Assembly (NCBI GenBank): GCA_029262195.1
Contig: JAJCZX010000021.1
Coordinates: forward strand, 62,001 to 126,000
Origin: Gemmatimonadota bacterium
Lineage (GTDB): Bacteria; Gemmatimonadota; Gemmatimonadetes; Gemmatimonadales; GWC2-71-9
DNA: 64,000 nucleotides
Direction of reading: 5' to 3'
How positions within the stretch are numbered: position 1 is the stretch's first letter; each line of letters begins with the position of its first letter. A program made the position numbers and the translations under genes. The notes beneath the pieces are model-generated. The model had not been told where the DNA came from. It did not search any database and saw only the letters and a program-made list of their open reading frames with translations. Shown here piece by piece: positions 1 to 8,813 of the stretch.

Positions 1-61
1 GAGGACGGGACGGAAGGCCCGCCCCCCCAAACTTCTTACATCTAGCTTTCGACTTCTAACT

Positions 62-538
62 TTACTCCGGTTTATGCCAGCAGTTTTCGGTACGAGACGT
101 ATCGGTAAGTCGAAAAATCTTCCAACCATCTGCGGATTTCCAAAGGTCGAACGCGTCGACACCGCAATGGTGAAACGCACCGTTTAGAAGCAATTCGTAC
201 TTCACCCAAACGGTGGCAAGGTTGTCGTCTATCTGGACAACCGGGTCCCAGATCGGCTCATCCAACTGGCCTGGCTGCATACTGGCAATAAACGTCACGA
301 ACCCGTCCATCGGAGAGGTAGTGATCTCGACCTCACCAGTGTTCGGGTTAACGCCGGCCCGACCCATTGTCGCTTCGGAGCTGAACGTGGAACGAACCAT
401 TGCCGTATCGGCTGCCTTCATGCCGTCAAAAAGGCGATTGACCGTTGCCATCACCGCTTCCTCTTCTTCCATCATCTGCGCGGACACGGATCCCGCAGAT
501 ACAAGGAGAATGGAAAGGGCAGAGAAAAGTTTTTTCAC
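62..538 (-). CDS. Secreted NTF2-like (SnoaL/DUF4440-type) protein
   Basis: 158 residues with an N-terminal signal peptide (two lysines, hydrophobic stretch, likely cleavage after Ala20 in SVSA-Q). The rest looks like a single NTF2-like fold: an N-terminal helix containing LFDGM, a middle section with threonine-rich strands, and a C-terminal DLWKSADGWKIFRL strand pair that is typical of the family. Such proteins bind small ligands or act as stand-alone periplasmic domains; no substrate can be named. Start is GTG at 538, with GAGG about 12 bases upstream. The next gene on the same strand is the aldo/keto reductase, 124 bases upstream. Family assignment rests on overall pattern, not on a catalytic motif. 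Confidence 0.72.
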   Translation of the reverse strand: MKKLFSALSILLVSAGSVSAQMMEEEEAVMATVNRLFDGMKAADTAMVRSTFSSEATMGRAGVNPNTGEVEITTSPMDGFVTFIASMQPGQLDEPIWDPVVQIDDNLATVWVKYELLLNGAFHHCGVDAFDLWKSADGWKIFRLTDTSRTENCWHKPE

Positions 539-662
539 GGGTAAAACCTCGGGTTAGGTGGGGAAGTAGTGTTCGAGCGACCAACGTCGTCGCAAAAGGC
601 CTGTAATGTTACTAACTAGATAAACCGGAGTTCCATCTCGCAATGATACAAGCCCCCCCAAG

Positions 663-1538
663 TCATGCCCTCGAAAACTCGGCGCCATCCAAAAGCGCCA
701 GTTCCTTGGCCGTCAATGCGATATCCGGCACCGTCGTGGAGTTGATAGCATTTGCGCTGGACCGCGCCGCGGGAATGATTATTACCGACGGCGACTGGGC
801 AAGCACCCATGCAAGGACGATGGCGTGGGGAGTAGTCTCATGCGCCTCGGCGATGGGCCCAACAACCGCGTGGTCAGGCAATTTCTTGTTGAGCCTACCA
901 CCACCCACAGGACTATACGCCAGGAAACAGATTCCGTTTTCGTCACAATGACCCAGAACGCCCTCGTCGATTGCTTCTCGGAAAAAGGGGTTCAACCTGT
1001 TTTGCACCGTTTTGATTTCAGCCACCGAACGGGCTTCCTCAATCTGGGCCACTGAAACGTTCGAAATCCCAATCCAACGGACCTTGCCCTGGTCCTGCAA
1101 ATCTCTGAACGCCCCGATGCTATCCGCAAAAGGAACCCTGGGGTCGGGGGCGTGATGTTGGTATAGGTCAATGCAGTCGACACTCAGGGCTTTAAGCGAC
1201 GCTTCGCATGCGGCTTTGATATGCTGAGGACTACCGTCATACTCCCAATTCCCCTCCGGGCGCGTCATTCCAGCTTTCGTCGCCACAGTGATTGAATCTC
1301 GGTTGCCGGACCACTGGTCCAGGGCCTTCGCTATGAGCCGCTCATTATGTCCAATTTCGGTGTGGTCCAGGCAATAGACGTCCGCCGTATCGATCAACGT
1401 AACTCCGTGATCGAGAGACGCGTGAATCGTCTCAATAGATACCGCCTCATCAGGCCGCCCGGCCACTGAAACGTGCATTCCTCCGTAACCGACAGCAGAA
1501 ACTTCGCGGGTATTTGAGCCTAGGGTTCTGTATTTCAT
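663..1538 (-). CDS. Aldo/keto reductase
   Basis: 291-residue NAD(P)H-dependent oxidoreductase of the aldo/keto reductase superfamily, expected to be cytosolic. The catalytic tetrad can be read: Asp50 and Tyr55 in IDTADVY, Lys88 in ATKAG, His129 in LYQHHA. A late SVGGGRL-like loop and an SVIIIPAARS strand fit the cofactor-binding C-terminal half. An open frame continues upstream to 1865, but that stretch is antisense to the padR gene. The family-typical start MKYRTLG at 1538 was chosen. It is divergent from the PadR/ADOP pair, so the palindrome at 1626-1644 could influence both promoters. The physiological substrate is unknown. Confidence 0.88.
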   Translation of the reverse strand: MKYRTLGSNTREVSAVGYGGMHVSVAGRPDEAVSIETIHASLDHGVTLIDTADVYCLDHTEIGHNERLIAKALDQWSGNRDSITVATKAGMTRPEGNWEYDGSPQHIKAACEASLKALSVDCIDLYQHHAPDPRVPFADSIGAFRDLQDQGKVRWIGISNVSVAQIEEARSVAEIKTVQNRLNPFFREAIDEGVLGHCDENGICFLAYSPVGGGRLNKKLPDHAVVGPIAEAHETTPHAIVLAWVLAQSPSVIIIPAARSSANAINSTTVPDIALTAKELALLDGAEFSRA

Positions 1539-1625
1539 AATTCTAAAGATAAGTGGGGGGCACGACATGCCTGCAAGGTTTTCGTGGTCATCGGGCGGAA
1601 CCCAAAACACAGTACAAGGTACCAC

Positions 1626-1644
1626 TATAAGTGTTTTACTTATA
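1626..1644. promoter_or_regulatory. Palindromic operator over the padR -10 element
   Basis: A perfect 7-base inverted repeat with a 5-base spacer (TATAAGT, GTTTT, ACTTATA). Its right arm overlaps a TATAAT -10 hexamer at 1641-1646, about 18 bases before the GTG of the PadR gene. Autorepression by PadR is the simplest reading. The site also sits in the divergent region shared with the aldo/keto reductase. No good -35 box is visible. Confidence 0.55.
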
Positions 1645-1663
1645 ATGAATTTGAGAGAATTCC

Positions 1664-2005
1664 GTGAAACCCGATATCGAACATTTGATTCCGATGAAAC
1701 CTGGAGACTTCCAGATCCTGCTTGTCTTGCTCCGCGAGAATACGCACGGCTATGGAATAATGAAAGTTGTTTCCGAGCAAACCGATGGAGCAGTGAGGTT
1801 GGAAATCGGGTCTTTGTACCGAATTTTGGCCCGAATGATGGACCTTGGATTGGTTGAGACATCAAAGACGAACAGCGAGGAAACCGATCGCCGGCGTTTC
1901 TATTCGATCACCCAAACCGGTAGGCTAGCCGCGCAACTGGAAGCCCGCCGGTTGGAAAGCCTAATCAAAACCGCCCGCTCCGTAAATCTCCTGGGACCAT
2001 CCTAA
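1664..2005 (+). CDS. PadR-family transcriptional regulator
   Basis: 113-residue winged-helix repressor of the PadR family. The family pattern is clear: FQILLVLLRENTHGYGIMK helix-turn-helix entry, EIGSLYRILARMMDLGLVE recognition helix and wing, then RRRFYSITQTG. The C-terminal dimerisation helix is short, as in the small PadR subclass. GTG at 1664 is used; an internal ATG at 1694 would give a start closer to many homologues. It ends 5 bases before the ADOP permease gene, so the two are almost certainly cotranscribed and PadR probably controls that permease. The inducer is unknown. Confidence 0.9.
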   Translation: MKPDIEHLIPMKPGDFQILLVLLRENTHGYGIMKVVSEQTDGAVRLEIGSLYRILARMMDLGLVETSKTNSEETDRRRFYSITQTGRLAAQLEARRLESLIKTARSVNLLGPS

Positions 2006-2010
2006 CCGAC

Positions 2011-4740
2011 ATGTCCCGCCGCCTGGAACTCCGTGCCCTCCTCAAGTTGCTGTTGCATCTATATCCGACCCGGTTCCGAAAGGAATTCGGAGACGAAATG
2101 GTAGAGACGTTTGACTCACGAGCAGCGGAGGTACGGCTAAAGGGCGGCTTCAAACCATTGGCAAGTCTCTGGATTCGTACTTTTTGGGACGTGTTCAAGA
2201 CAGCTCTCATTGGGCGCGCCTTCGAGCGAAGACACGATTCCCAGACTGCACACAAAACTACTCAACGCGAGCAAGACATGATTTCATCTTTCTTGAAGGA
2301 TACCCGGTACACTCTTCGCATTCTCGCTCGGCGGCCCACGTTCACTCTTTTGGTCACACTAACCCTCGGGCTGGGGATCGGAGCCAACACAGCCATTTTC
2401 TCGGTAATCAACGGAGTTTTGTTGACTCCGTTGGCATATGAAGAACCAGACCAATTGGTGCGTTTGTGGTCCGAAAACCCATCCCGAGGACTGGAACGCT
2501 ATTTCGTGGCTCCGGTGGACTACCTCCACTTCCAGCGCGAAATGCAAACAATTGACGGTCTGGCCGGCTACTACCGGACAGAAACCTCACTGCTGGACAC
2601 GGACGGGAATCCCGTGCGCCTTCCGGGCGGATTGGTCACCGGCAACTTGTTTCAGATGCTGGGAGTCAGGGCCATCGCAGGTCGGACACTTGAGCCGATT
2701 GATACTGAACCTGACGCTCCGCCAACCATCGTCATTAGCCACGGGCTCTGGCAGCGTTGGTTCGCGGCCGACCCTAACGTCGCGGGCACGACTCTACCGA
2801 CGCCAGCGGGAGGTTCTGTCACTATTGTCGGCGTGCTTCCAGAAGACTTCGATCTTCCCGGCGACGCAGAGGTATGGAGTGTCTTCCCAAACCTCGAGCA
2901 AATGGTCTCAGCGCGGGATCGGTTCATGGACGTGGTGGCAAGAGTCAAGCCGGAGCATTCCATTTCGGTTGCCACTTCAGAGTTCGCATCGGTCATGAAT
3001 GGAATCGCAGAGTCAGACCCGGAAAGAAACCAGGGTTGGCGGGTCACTGTTGCTCCAATGAAAGACGTAGTGGTGGCAGGTGTTTCATCAGGACTCTGGA
3101 TTCTTTTCGGTTCCGCAGGAATGATCATGCTCATCGCCTGCGCAAACGTCGCAAACCTCCTCCTATCCCGGGCCGAAGGTCGGCAACGGGAAATAGCTAT
3201 CCGATCTGCCATGGGTGCGGGGCGTCGACGCATTGTGCGCCAATTGATGACAGAGAGCATGGTATTTTCGACGGCCGGAGCATTGACGGGGCTAACCCTC
3301 GCTGCGCTCAGCGTCGAATTCCTCATAAAACTTGGGCCGCAAAATCTGCCAAGACTTGTTGAGGTTGGGATAGACTCCAAAGTCCTGGTCTTCGCACTCG
3401 TCACCACCGTCGTCACCGGGTTTTTGTTTGGCCTGGTCCCCGTCCTGCGATTGATGGAAATCGACCTACAGTCGCCGTTGAAAGATGGCGGGCGAGGCGT
3501 TGCTGGCAAAACGGGGGGTGATCGTTTCCGCGACCTTCTGGTCGTGTCGCAGGTAGCAGTGTCCGTTATCCTGGTGATCGGAGCAGGTCTTTTGATCAAA
3601 AGTTTTTACAGGTTGCAAGCCACCGATCCGGGATTCACTCCGGCCGGTGCCGTCTCCCTTGAGTTGACCTTACCGGGCGTACCTCCCGGAACCGACGGAC
3701 CGTACTCCACCCCGCAGCGGGTAGCAGATTTTTACAATGGCTTTGTTGAACAAATCGAGCAGCTTCCCCGGGTTCTCGCCGCCGGGGCCGGGTCAACTTT
3801 GCCCCTCGGAGTCCCCGCTGATTATCCAGCCAGGTTTTGGGTTGCCGGTCGCGACGTACCCGCTCCCGGCGAGGAGAGCACAGCCTACTACCGTCAAGTC
3901 ACTCCCGGGTTTTTCGAAGCCCTCGAAACACCACTGATAAACGGCAGGTTCTTCAGTCCCTTTGATCGTTCCGACTCTCCAGGCGTGGTGGTGATCAACC
4001 AAGCGGCAGCGTCGAGATTCTGGCCGGGACAGGATCCGCTGGGCCAAAGACTTTACGGCGTGGCCCAACCGTTCGGGCCTCTGGGAGAAATGTTAATCGA
4101 TGACGTCGAAATAGTCGGGATCATAAGGGACGTAAAGTACGAGGGGCTCGATATTCCCGTCGAGCCGTCGATTTATTTCCCCCATCAACAAGCTCCGTTT
4201 CGTCGAATGACAATTGCGGCCCGGTTCACTGGAGACCCTCAGCAAGTGGTTGATGGAATTCGGACAATTCTTCGTGAAATGGATTCTTCACTACCGGTTT
4301 CAAACATCCACCAACTGACCGATCTGTTGGACCAATCTGTTGCCCAAGAGCGGTTCAGTATGCTGTTATTAGCTTCGTTTGGTGCCCTCGCCATCATCCT
4401 TGCGTCAGTGGGGATCTATGGAGTGCTTTCTTTCTCTGTCGCCCGCCGAACCAGTGAATTCGGAATTAGAATGGCTCTCGGAGCGTCCAGACAAAGCGTC
4501 ATGTGGGCCGTGGTAAAAAAAGGAATGAGTTTGACCACCCTTGGGTTGATTCTGGGAACGGCCGGGGCAGTGGGTATCTCGAAAGCCGTAAGTTCTGTCC
4601 TACACGACGTAAGCCAATCGGACCCGTGGATATTCGCCTCTGTCCTCGGGCTCGTCACTATTGTTGCGTCCATTTCAAGTCTTTTGCCGGCATACCGTGC
4701 GTTGCAAACCAGTCCGTTGGAAGCACTCAGGCAAGACTAA
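2011..4740 (+). CDS. ADOP-family ABC transporter permease (FtsX/MacB-like)
   Basis: 909-residue membrane protein made of two MacB/FtsX-like halves. Residues 1-90 form a soluble prefix (LHLYPTRFRKEFGDEM) seen in ADOP (acidobacterial duplicated orphan permease) proteins. Residue 91 (MISSF) begins the usual core: first TM helix with GIGANTAIFSVINGV, a large periplasmic MacB-PCD region to about residue 350, FtsX helices at about 365-490, a second TM near 515-535, a second periplasmic region, and a C-terminal FtsX domain (about 790-905) with ARRTSEFGIRMALGA. No ATPase is encoded alongside, as is normal for ADOP genes. Substrate unknown; efflux or lipid/peptide handling is plausible. Cotranscribed with padR upstream. 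Confidence 0.9.
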   Translation: MSRRLELRALLKLLLHLYPTRFRKEFGDEMVETFDSRAAEVRLKGGFKPLASLWIRTFWDVFKTALIGRAFERRHDSQTAHKTTQREQDMISSFLKDTRYTLRILARRPTFTLLVTLTLGLGIGANTAIFSVINGVLLTPLAYEEPDQLVRLWSENPSRGLERYFVAPVDYLHFQREMQTIDGLAGYYRTETSLLDTDGNPVRLPGGLVTGNLFQMLGVRAIAGRTLEPIDTEPDAPPTIVISHGLWQRWFAADPNVAGTTLPTPAGGSVTIVGVLPEDFDLPGDAEVWSVFPNLEQMVSARDRFMDVVARVKPEHSISVATSEFASVMNGIAESDPERNQGWRVTVAPMKDVVVAGVSSGLWILFGSAGMIMLIACANVANLLLSRAEGRQREIAIRSAMGAGRRRIVRQLMTESMVFSTAGALTGLTLAALSVEFLIKLGPQNLPRLVEVGIDSKVLVFALVTTVVTGFLFGLVPVLRLMEIDLQSPLKDGGRGVAGKTGGDRFRDLLVVSQVAVSVILVIGAGLLIKSFYRLQATDPGFTPAGAVSLELTLPGVPPGTDGPYSTPQRVADFYNGFVEQIEQLPRVLAAGAGSTLPLGVPADYPARFWVAGRDVPAPGEESTAYYRQVTPGFFEALETPLINGRFFSPFDRSDSPGVVVINQAAASRFWPGQDPLGQRLYGVAQPFGPLGEMLIDDVEIVGIIRDVKYEGLDIPVEPSIYFPHQQAPFRRMTIAARFTGDPQQVVDGIRTILREMDSSLPVSNIHQLTDLLDQSVAQERFSMLLLASFGALAIILASVGIYGVLSFSVARRTSEFGIRMALGASRQSVMWAVVKKGMSLTTLGLILGTAGAVGISKAVSSVLHDVSQSDPWIFASVLGLVTIVASISSLLPAYRALQTSPLEALRQD

Positions 4741-4748
4741 CAGTCCAC

Positions 4749-4776
4749 GTTGGGGCACAGCACGCCGTGCCCCAAC
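4749..4776. terminator. Bidirectional hairpin between convergent ADOP genes
   Basis: Perfect 10-base arms (GTTGGGGCAC / GTGCCCCAAC) around an 8-base loop, in the 41-base gap between the two convergent permease genes. A run of A follows on the + strand, giving a short U tract for the leftward gene. Confidence 0.8.
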
Positions 4777-4781
4777 AAAAA

Positions 4782-7403
4782 CTATTCTTCTTTCAGGGAT
4801 TCGACCGGATCCACCATCATCGCTTTTACTGCGGGCACCAGGCACGCCCCGACGGCGGTGACCACCAACACCATCGGTACTCCAAGCATCGAAACCGGGT
4901 CGAAGCCATCAACGGAAAACAGCACTGACTTGATGGTCCTTGTCGCGCCGAGGGACAAGAAAAAGCCAAGCGTCGCTCCGGCAGAGGCGACCATAAACCC
5001 TCTGCCAAGGACCAGAGACAGCACCTTTTTGCGATCGGCCCCGAGCGCGAGCCTGACTCCAATTTCTCTGGTGCGCCGATTGACCCAATACGAAACAACC
5101 CCGTACACCCCCGCGAGGGAAAGAACGAGAGCAACGACAGAAAAAACGCCGAGAACTACAGCGTAGAAACGTTGAGCTGCAACCGAACCACTTACCAGGC
5201 TCTCCACCACTACCACGCTGTGCGCAGGTTGGGAGCCATCAACTTCCAGCAAACCTCTTCTCATCGATTCAACCGAAAGTTCTGCGCTTCCTCCAACTTC
5301 AGCGACTACCGTGAACACTGTGGTAGGCCAATCCAACAGAGAAGCATACATCTCAGGCTTAGGGTCATTTCCAAGGCCATAGTAGTGCGTATCCTCGACC
5401 ACCCCAACAACCTGGACGTCCGTCCAGTCATGTATGGGTGTCGAAACACTCGCGCCTATTGGATCGTCCCCACCCCACAACTGCCTCGCCATCGTTTGGT
5501 TAACGACCACAGATTGTTTTCGGTTTGACAGGTCGACGCCGGAAAGGTCAACACCGCTCACGACCCTGATGCCAAGAGAGTTGAAATATTCGGGTGTCAC
5601 CAATCGGAAATCGGATTGGGGGAGCTGGTTGTCCGGGTCTACCACCCCCTGGAGCCGCACCGGCAAGTCGTAGTTGGTACCAAGAGGATCCATCGGTAGT
5701 GCCGTCGAAGCACCCGCAGAGACCACTCCCGGCAACGATGCAACTTTTTCGAGTAAACCTTCCATGTAGGTAGTGAGCTGCTGAGTGTTCGAGTAGCGAC
5801 TTCCATCGAGGAACATCCTCGCGGCAACTCTCCCTTCCGCCTGGAAACCAGGATCAACCCGAGACAACGCCCACATGCTGCGCCCGAGCAGCGCCCCGCC
5901 ACTGAGCAGGACCACGGTCAGAACCATCTGAAGCACGACCAGCGAATTTCCAATCCTGTTCTCTTTCCGGCCAGCGGAAACACTCCTCGTACCACCGATC
6001 GCCATACCGGCAGGTTCGGCAAACGCCCCTCGCAACGGGGCAAGACCGAAAAGAACACCTGCGACAACGGAGACCCCTACCGCAAACAGTAGAGCGTTCA
6101 AATCAAGAGCAATTTCCCCCGAGCGCGGGATGATGTCCGGCTGCAAAGCGATCAGTCCGTTTAGCATTGGCGATGCAGCTAAAAACCCGACGAGGGCACC
6201 GGACAGGGAGAGGACAAGACTCTCTGCCAGCAGTTGGATCGCGACTTGACCGGTCGTTGCGCCCAGAGCAATTCGAACTGCAATCTCACGTTGGCGTCCT
6301 GCAGCTCTGGCGAGAAAAAGATTCGCGATGTTCACACAGGCCACGACCAACAGCAAGCCAACTGCTGCAAAGGCAACAGTGATGGTGGGCCGCGAATCGC
6401 CAATGACCCGTTCCGCCAGGGGTGCGGACCATACCCTCCAATTCTCGTTGATGTCGGGGAATTCTTCCTCAAGGCCCGAAGCGACAAGATCCAGGTCAGC
6501 GTTGGCCTGCTCGGCCGTCACGCCTAAATTAAGTCTCCCATACACGATCGCGTCTCGACGATGCCTGTCCCACCGAATTCCTCTGCGGTATTCTTTGGGC
6601 AACCACAACTTCGCCGTGTGGCCGGGCGCCTTATCTTCCGGTTGCATGACGCCGAGTATTTCTCGAGGGATTCCGTCCAACATGATCGAGGTGCCCAGGA
6701 CACCCGGGTCAGCTCCAAAACGGTCTCTCCAGAGGTCGAAAGAAAGAACAACCACGCCCGGCTGCTGCCCTGCTACGGCATCACCTTCTTCAAAAAACCG
6801 ACCTATTACCGGAGTGATGCCCAGCACCCTGAAAAGGTCGATGTCAGTGCGAGCGGTCCCAAGTGATACTACCTCGCCATCGTTATCGAGAATGGACGTG
6901 TCCCACTCCCACGCTGTAATGCCTGAGAACGATGTTTGCCTTTCCTTCCAATCGGCGAAAGCGCTTCGAGAAACCCCACCACCACCGGGAATAACACCTT
7001 CAAGCGGATTGAATTCACCTAGTTCTACCAGTTGCTCTGGGTCAGCAAACGGCAACGGACGCAGCAAAACCCCCTGAAAGACGGAGTAGATTGCAGTTGT
7101 AACGCCAATTGCCAGGCTCAAGGTGATGATCGTTACGGCCGCAAAACCCGGGTTTTTGATCGCATTGCGGATCGCAAAACGGATCTCATTGAACACGAAA
7201 CCGAAACGCTTCCCCCGGGACTTAAACGCGCTTTTTTCTTGCGGCTCAGCGCAACGTTCGGCTATTTTACCGCGATCCCCGAAGCGCCTATTGGCCTCGA
7301 GCTGTGCGGACTGGGTGTCTAACCCCTCAGTCTCTTTGATATGCTGAGCCAACCTCTCGATGTGTTGTCCGAGTTCTTCGTCGATTTCGCGCCGTGGGGT
7401 CAT
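4782..7403 (-). CDS. ADOP-family ABC transporter permease, second copy
   Basis: 873-residue duplicated permease with the same layout as its convergent neighbour. It has a short soluble prefix containing EELGQHIERLAQHI, and TM1 with ITLSLAIGVTTAIYSVFQGV near residue 105. A periplasmic MacB-PCD domain follows, then FtsX helices with ACVNIANLFLARAAGRQREIA, a second half starting near residue 480, and a C-terminal FtsX block with NRRTREIGVRLALGADR. The start ATG overlaps the stop of the upstream padR gene by 4 bases, so the two are translationally coupled. The prefix differs from that of the first copy (shorter, PadR-partner type), which argues for two independently acquired modules rather than a recent tandem duplication. 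Substrate unknown. Confidence 0.9.
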   Translation of the reverse strand: MTPRREIDEELGQHIERLAQHIKETEGLDTQSAQLEANRRFGDRGKIAERCAEPQEKSAFKSRGKRFGFVFNEIRFAIRNAIKNPGFAAVTIITLSLAIGVTTAIYSVFQGVLLRPLPFADPEQLVELGEFNPLEGVIPGGGGVSRSAFADWKERQTSFSGITAWEWDTSILDNDGEVVSLGTARTDIDLFRVLGITPVIGRFFEEGDAVAGQQPGVVVLSFDLWRDRFGADPGVLGTSIMLDGIPREILGVMQPEDKAPGHTAKLWLPKEYRRGIRWDRHRRDAIVYGRLNLGVTAEQANADLDLVASGLEEEFPDINENWRVWSAPLAERVIGDSRPTITVAFAAVGLLLVVACVNIANLFLARAAGRQREIAVRIALGATTGQVAIQLLAESLVLSLSGALVGFLAASPMLNGLIALQPDIIPRSGEIALDLNALLFAVGVSVVAGVLFGLAPLRGAFAEPAGMAIGGTRSVSAGRKENRIGNSLVVLQMVLTVVLLSGGALLGRSMWALSRVDPGFQAEGRVAARMFLDGSRYSNTQQLTTYMEGLLEKVASLPGVVSAGASTALPMDPLGTNYDLPVRLQGVVDPDNQLPQSDFRLVTPEYFNSLGIRVVSGVDLSGVDLSNRKQSVVVNQTMARQLWGGDDPIGASVSTPIHDWTDVQVVGVVEDTHYYGLGNDPKPEMYASLLDWPTTVFTVVAEVGGSAELSVESMRRGLLEVDGSQPAHSVVVVESLVSGSVAAQRFYAVVLGVFSVVALVLSLAGVYGVVSYWVNRRTREIGVRLALGADRKKVLSLVLGRGFMVASAGATLGFFLSLGATRTIKSVLFSVDGFDPVSMLGVPMVLVVTAVGACLVPAVKAMMVDPVESLKEE

Positions 7404-7738
7404 GGATTCACCGCCTTCAAAACGCTACCAACTGCATCAACAGACTCTTTCCAGGAACGCGTCTGCTTCTCGAGTTCCCGTTTACCAGCCATAGTAAGAC
7501 AGTAAAACTTGGCGCGGCGGTTATTGTCGGAAACTCCCCATTCCGATTCAATCCAACCACGGCGCTGCATACGGTAGAGAGCAGGGTAGAGCGCACCCTC
7601 TTCAATCACCAACCGGTCCCCGGTTGTCCTCTCAATCCAACGGGCGACCCCAAACCCGTGCATCTCTTCAACAATGAGGGCCTTCATTATCAGCATGTCG
7701 AGTGTGCCCTGGAGCAATTCAGCTTTTTTCTGCGTCAT
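7400..7738 (-). CDS. PadR-family transcriptional regulator, second copy
   Basis: 112-residue PadR winged-helix protein. Visible features: QGTLDMLIMKALIVEEMHGFGVARWIE at the N-terminus, EEGALYPALYRMQRRGWIESEW (recognition helix and wing), RRAKFYCLTMAGKRELE, and a C-terminal amphipathic helix. This is the subtype usually found upstream of ADOP permeases. Its stop overlaps the permease start (ATGA). Two copies of a palindrome lie immediately upstream and are its likely binding sites. Start is the ATG at 7738, with AAAGG ahead of it on the minus strand. Confidence 0.92.
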   Translation of the reverse strand: MTQKKAELLQGTLDMLIMKALIVEEMHGFGVARWIERTTGDRLVIEEGALYPALYRMQRRGWIESEWGVSDNNRRAKFYCLTMAGKRELEKQTRSWKESVDAVGSVLKAVNP

Positions 7739-7746
7739 AACAACCT

Positions 7747-7799
7747 TTCCCTATACGTTCTAGGGAAGATACACCGCCTCTCCCTAAATGTTCTAGGGA
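7747..7799 (-). promoter_or_regulatory. Tandem palindromic operators upstream of the second padR
   Basis: Two copies of TCCCTA-N7-TAGGGA lie at 7748-7766 and 7781-7799. The first extends to 7-base arms (7747-7767). The spacers are near-identical (TACGTTC and AATGTTC), so these are also direct repeats with a 33-base period, about three helical turns, which suits two repressor dimers on one DNA face. The nearest copy ends 8 bases from the padR start codon. Binding by PadR itself is inferred. The rest of the 7739-7990 gap shows no other clear element. Confidence 0.65.
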
Positions 7800-7990
7800 A
7801 GATTCACCTTATAAATTGAAGGCACTTGAGTAGTGTTTCAACATGAGACGTTCCGGCGGGTGCGGTTGGTTCGAATCTTAGTCGACAAAAATGATGTGGG
7901 CCGAGAAAGCCGGCACATTTGAAGACCGAAATGCGTTGGATGGTGGTGTTGCCATTGGCCATCCCGGACAACCCCTCAACGCGATCCTAA

Positions 7991-8794
7991 ATGACTTCGA
8001 TAAAACGCAGCAGCAAAACCTTCGCCCTGGCTCAGTTAATAGTCGCAATCGCATCCACCTCGGCGATGGCCCAATCCGACCCCCTTGCACCTCCCACCTC
8101 TCACTGGATCGGAGTTGGCGCAGCGACCACGTCACCCGGTGTGGACCAATCAGTTTCATTCGCTTGGATCCAGGCGAGCTATCTGGTTACCGACATGTTT
8201 TCCGTCCAAATAGGGCTGCCTTTCAGCGACGCCGGACAAGGCTTTCCATTTCAAAGCCAAAATCTTGGCAATATCTACGCTGGAGTACTGGTTAGTTCAC
8301 GCCGATCTAACGTTTTCAGCGAGTTTGGTATTCGCCTCCCAACCACCGGGGCAAACGCCTCAAGCCCGCTGGCGTTCCGGGCGCTGGCGCCAGAATCCGG
8401 CGAGGCGTTTCTCGACAATGTCAGTTCGTTAACTGGCAACGTGAACTACATCGCCACCGGCCAGAGCGGAGCCTTTCTCAAGTTGCGCGCCGGGATTTCA
8501 GCTTGGCTTGATGACCTTGGCAGAGTGGGCAGTGAAACAGTTCTCAATTATTCTGCCGAAGTTGGACTGAATAACAACGGTTTCCGTGCGGATGCCCGAA
8601 TCCAGGGCCGGGCGTTTTTGAGCGCCGGCAACGCCGGCGTAGCCGAGCGTACTTTCCACCAGGTGAGAACCGCTGTTCGAAAGACGTTTGGTGACCTCAC
8701 GCCTACCGCCACACTCAGGATTCCCCTTGGCGAATTCAACGGCGGAGTAGACTACGTGTTGGGTTTGGGTGTTGAGTTGAATTTTGCACCCTAA
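7991..8794 (+). CDS. Secreted barrel-like protein of unknown function
   Basis: 267 residues with a signal peptide (lysine/arginine-rich start, hydrophobic core, cleavage near SAMAQ at residue 28). The mature part alternates short amphipathic strands such as SVSFAWIQASYLVTDMFSVQIGLPF and TPTATLRIPLGEFNGGVDYVLGLGVELNF, as expected for a small outer-membrane beta-barrel; the end is ..FAP rather than a terminal aromatic. No enzyme motif is visible. It faces the sugar dehydrogenase gene tail to tail, 15 bases apart. Function not recognised. Confidence 0.7.
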   Translation: MTSIKRSSKTFALAQLIVAIASTSAMAQSDPLAPPTSHWIGVGAATTSPGVDQSVSFAWIQASYLVTDMFSVQIGLPFSDAGQGFPFQSQNLGNIYAGVLVSSRRSNVFSEFGIRLPTTGANASSPLAFRALAPESGEAFLDNVSSLTGNVNYIATGQSGAFLKLRAGISAWLDDLGRVGSETVLNYSAEVGLNNNGFRADARIQGRAFLSAGNAGVAERTFHQVRTAVRKTFGDLTPTATLRIPLGEFNGGVDYVLGLGVELNFAP

Positions 8795-8813
8795 CCGGGA
8801 GGAGATTGGTTAG
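8791..8813. terminator. Weak hairpin between convergent genes
   Basis: Six-base arms CTAACC / GGTTAG around an 11-base loop, overlapping both stop codons. No U tract follows, so termination activity is uncertain. Confidence 0.3.

Noticed and set aside
2652-3599. A 315-residue open frame antisense to the first ADOP permease
   Set aside because: Arg/Ser/Pro/Thr-rich composition typical of a shadow frame; the permease on the other strand has clear domain structure.
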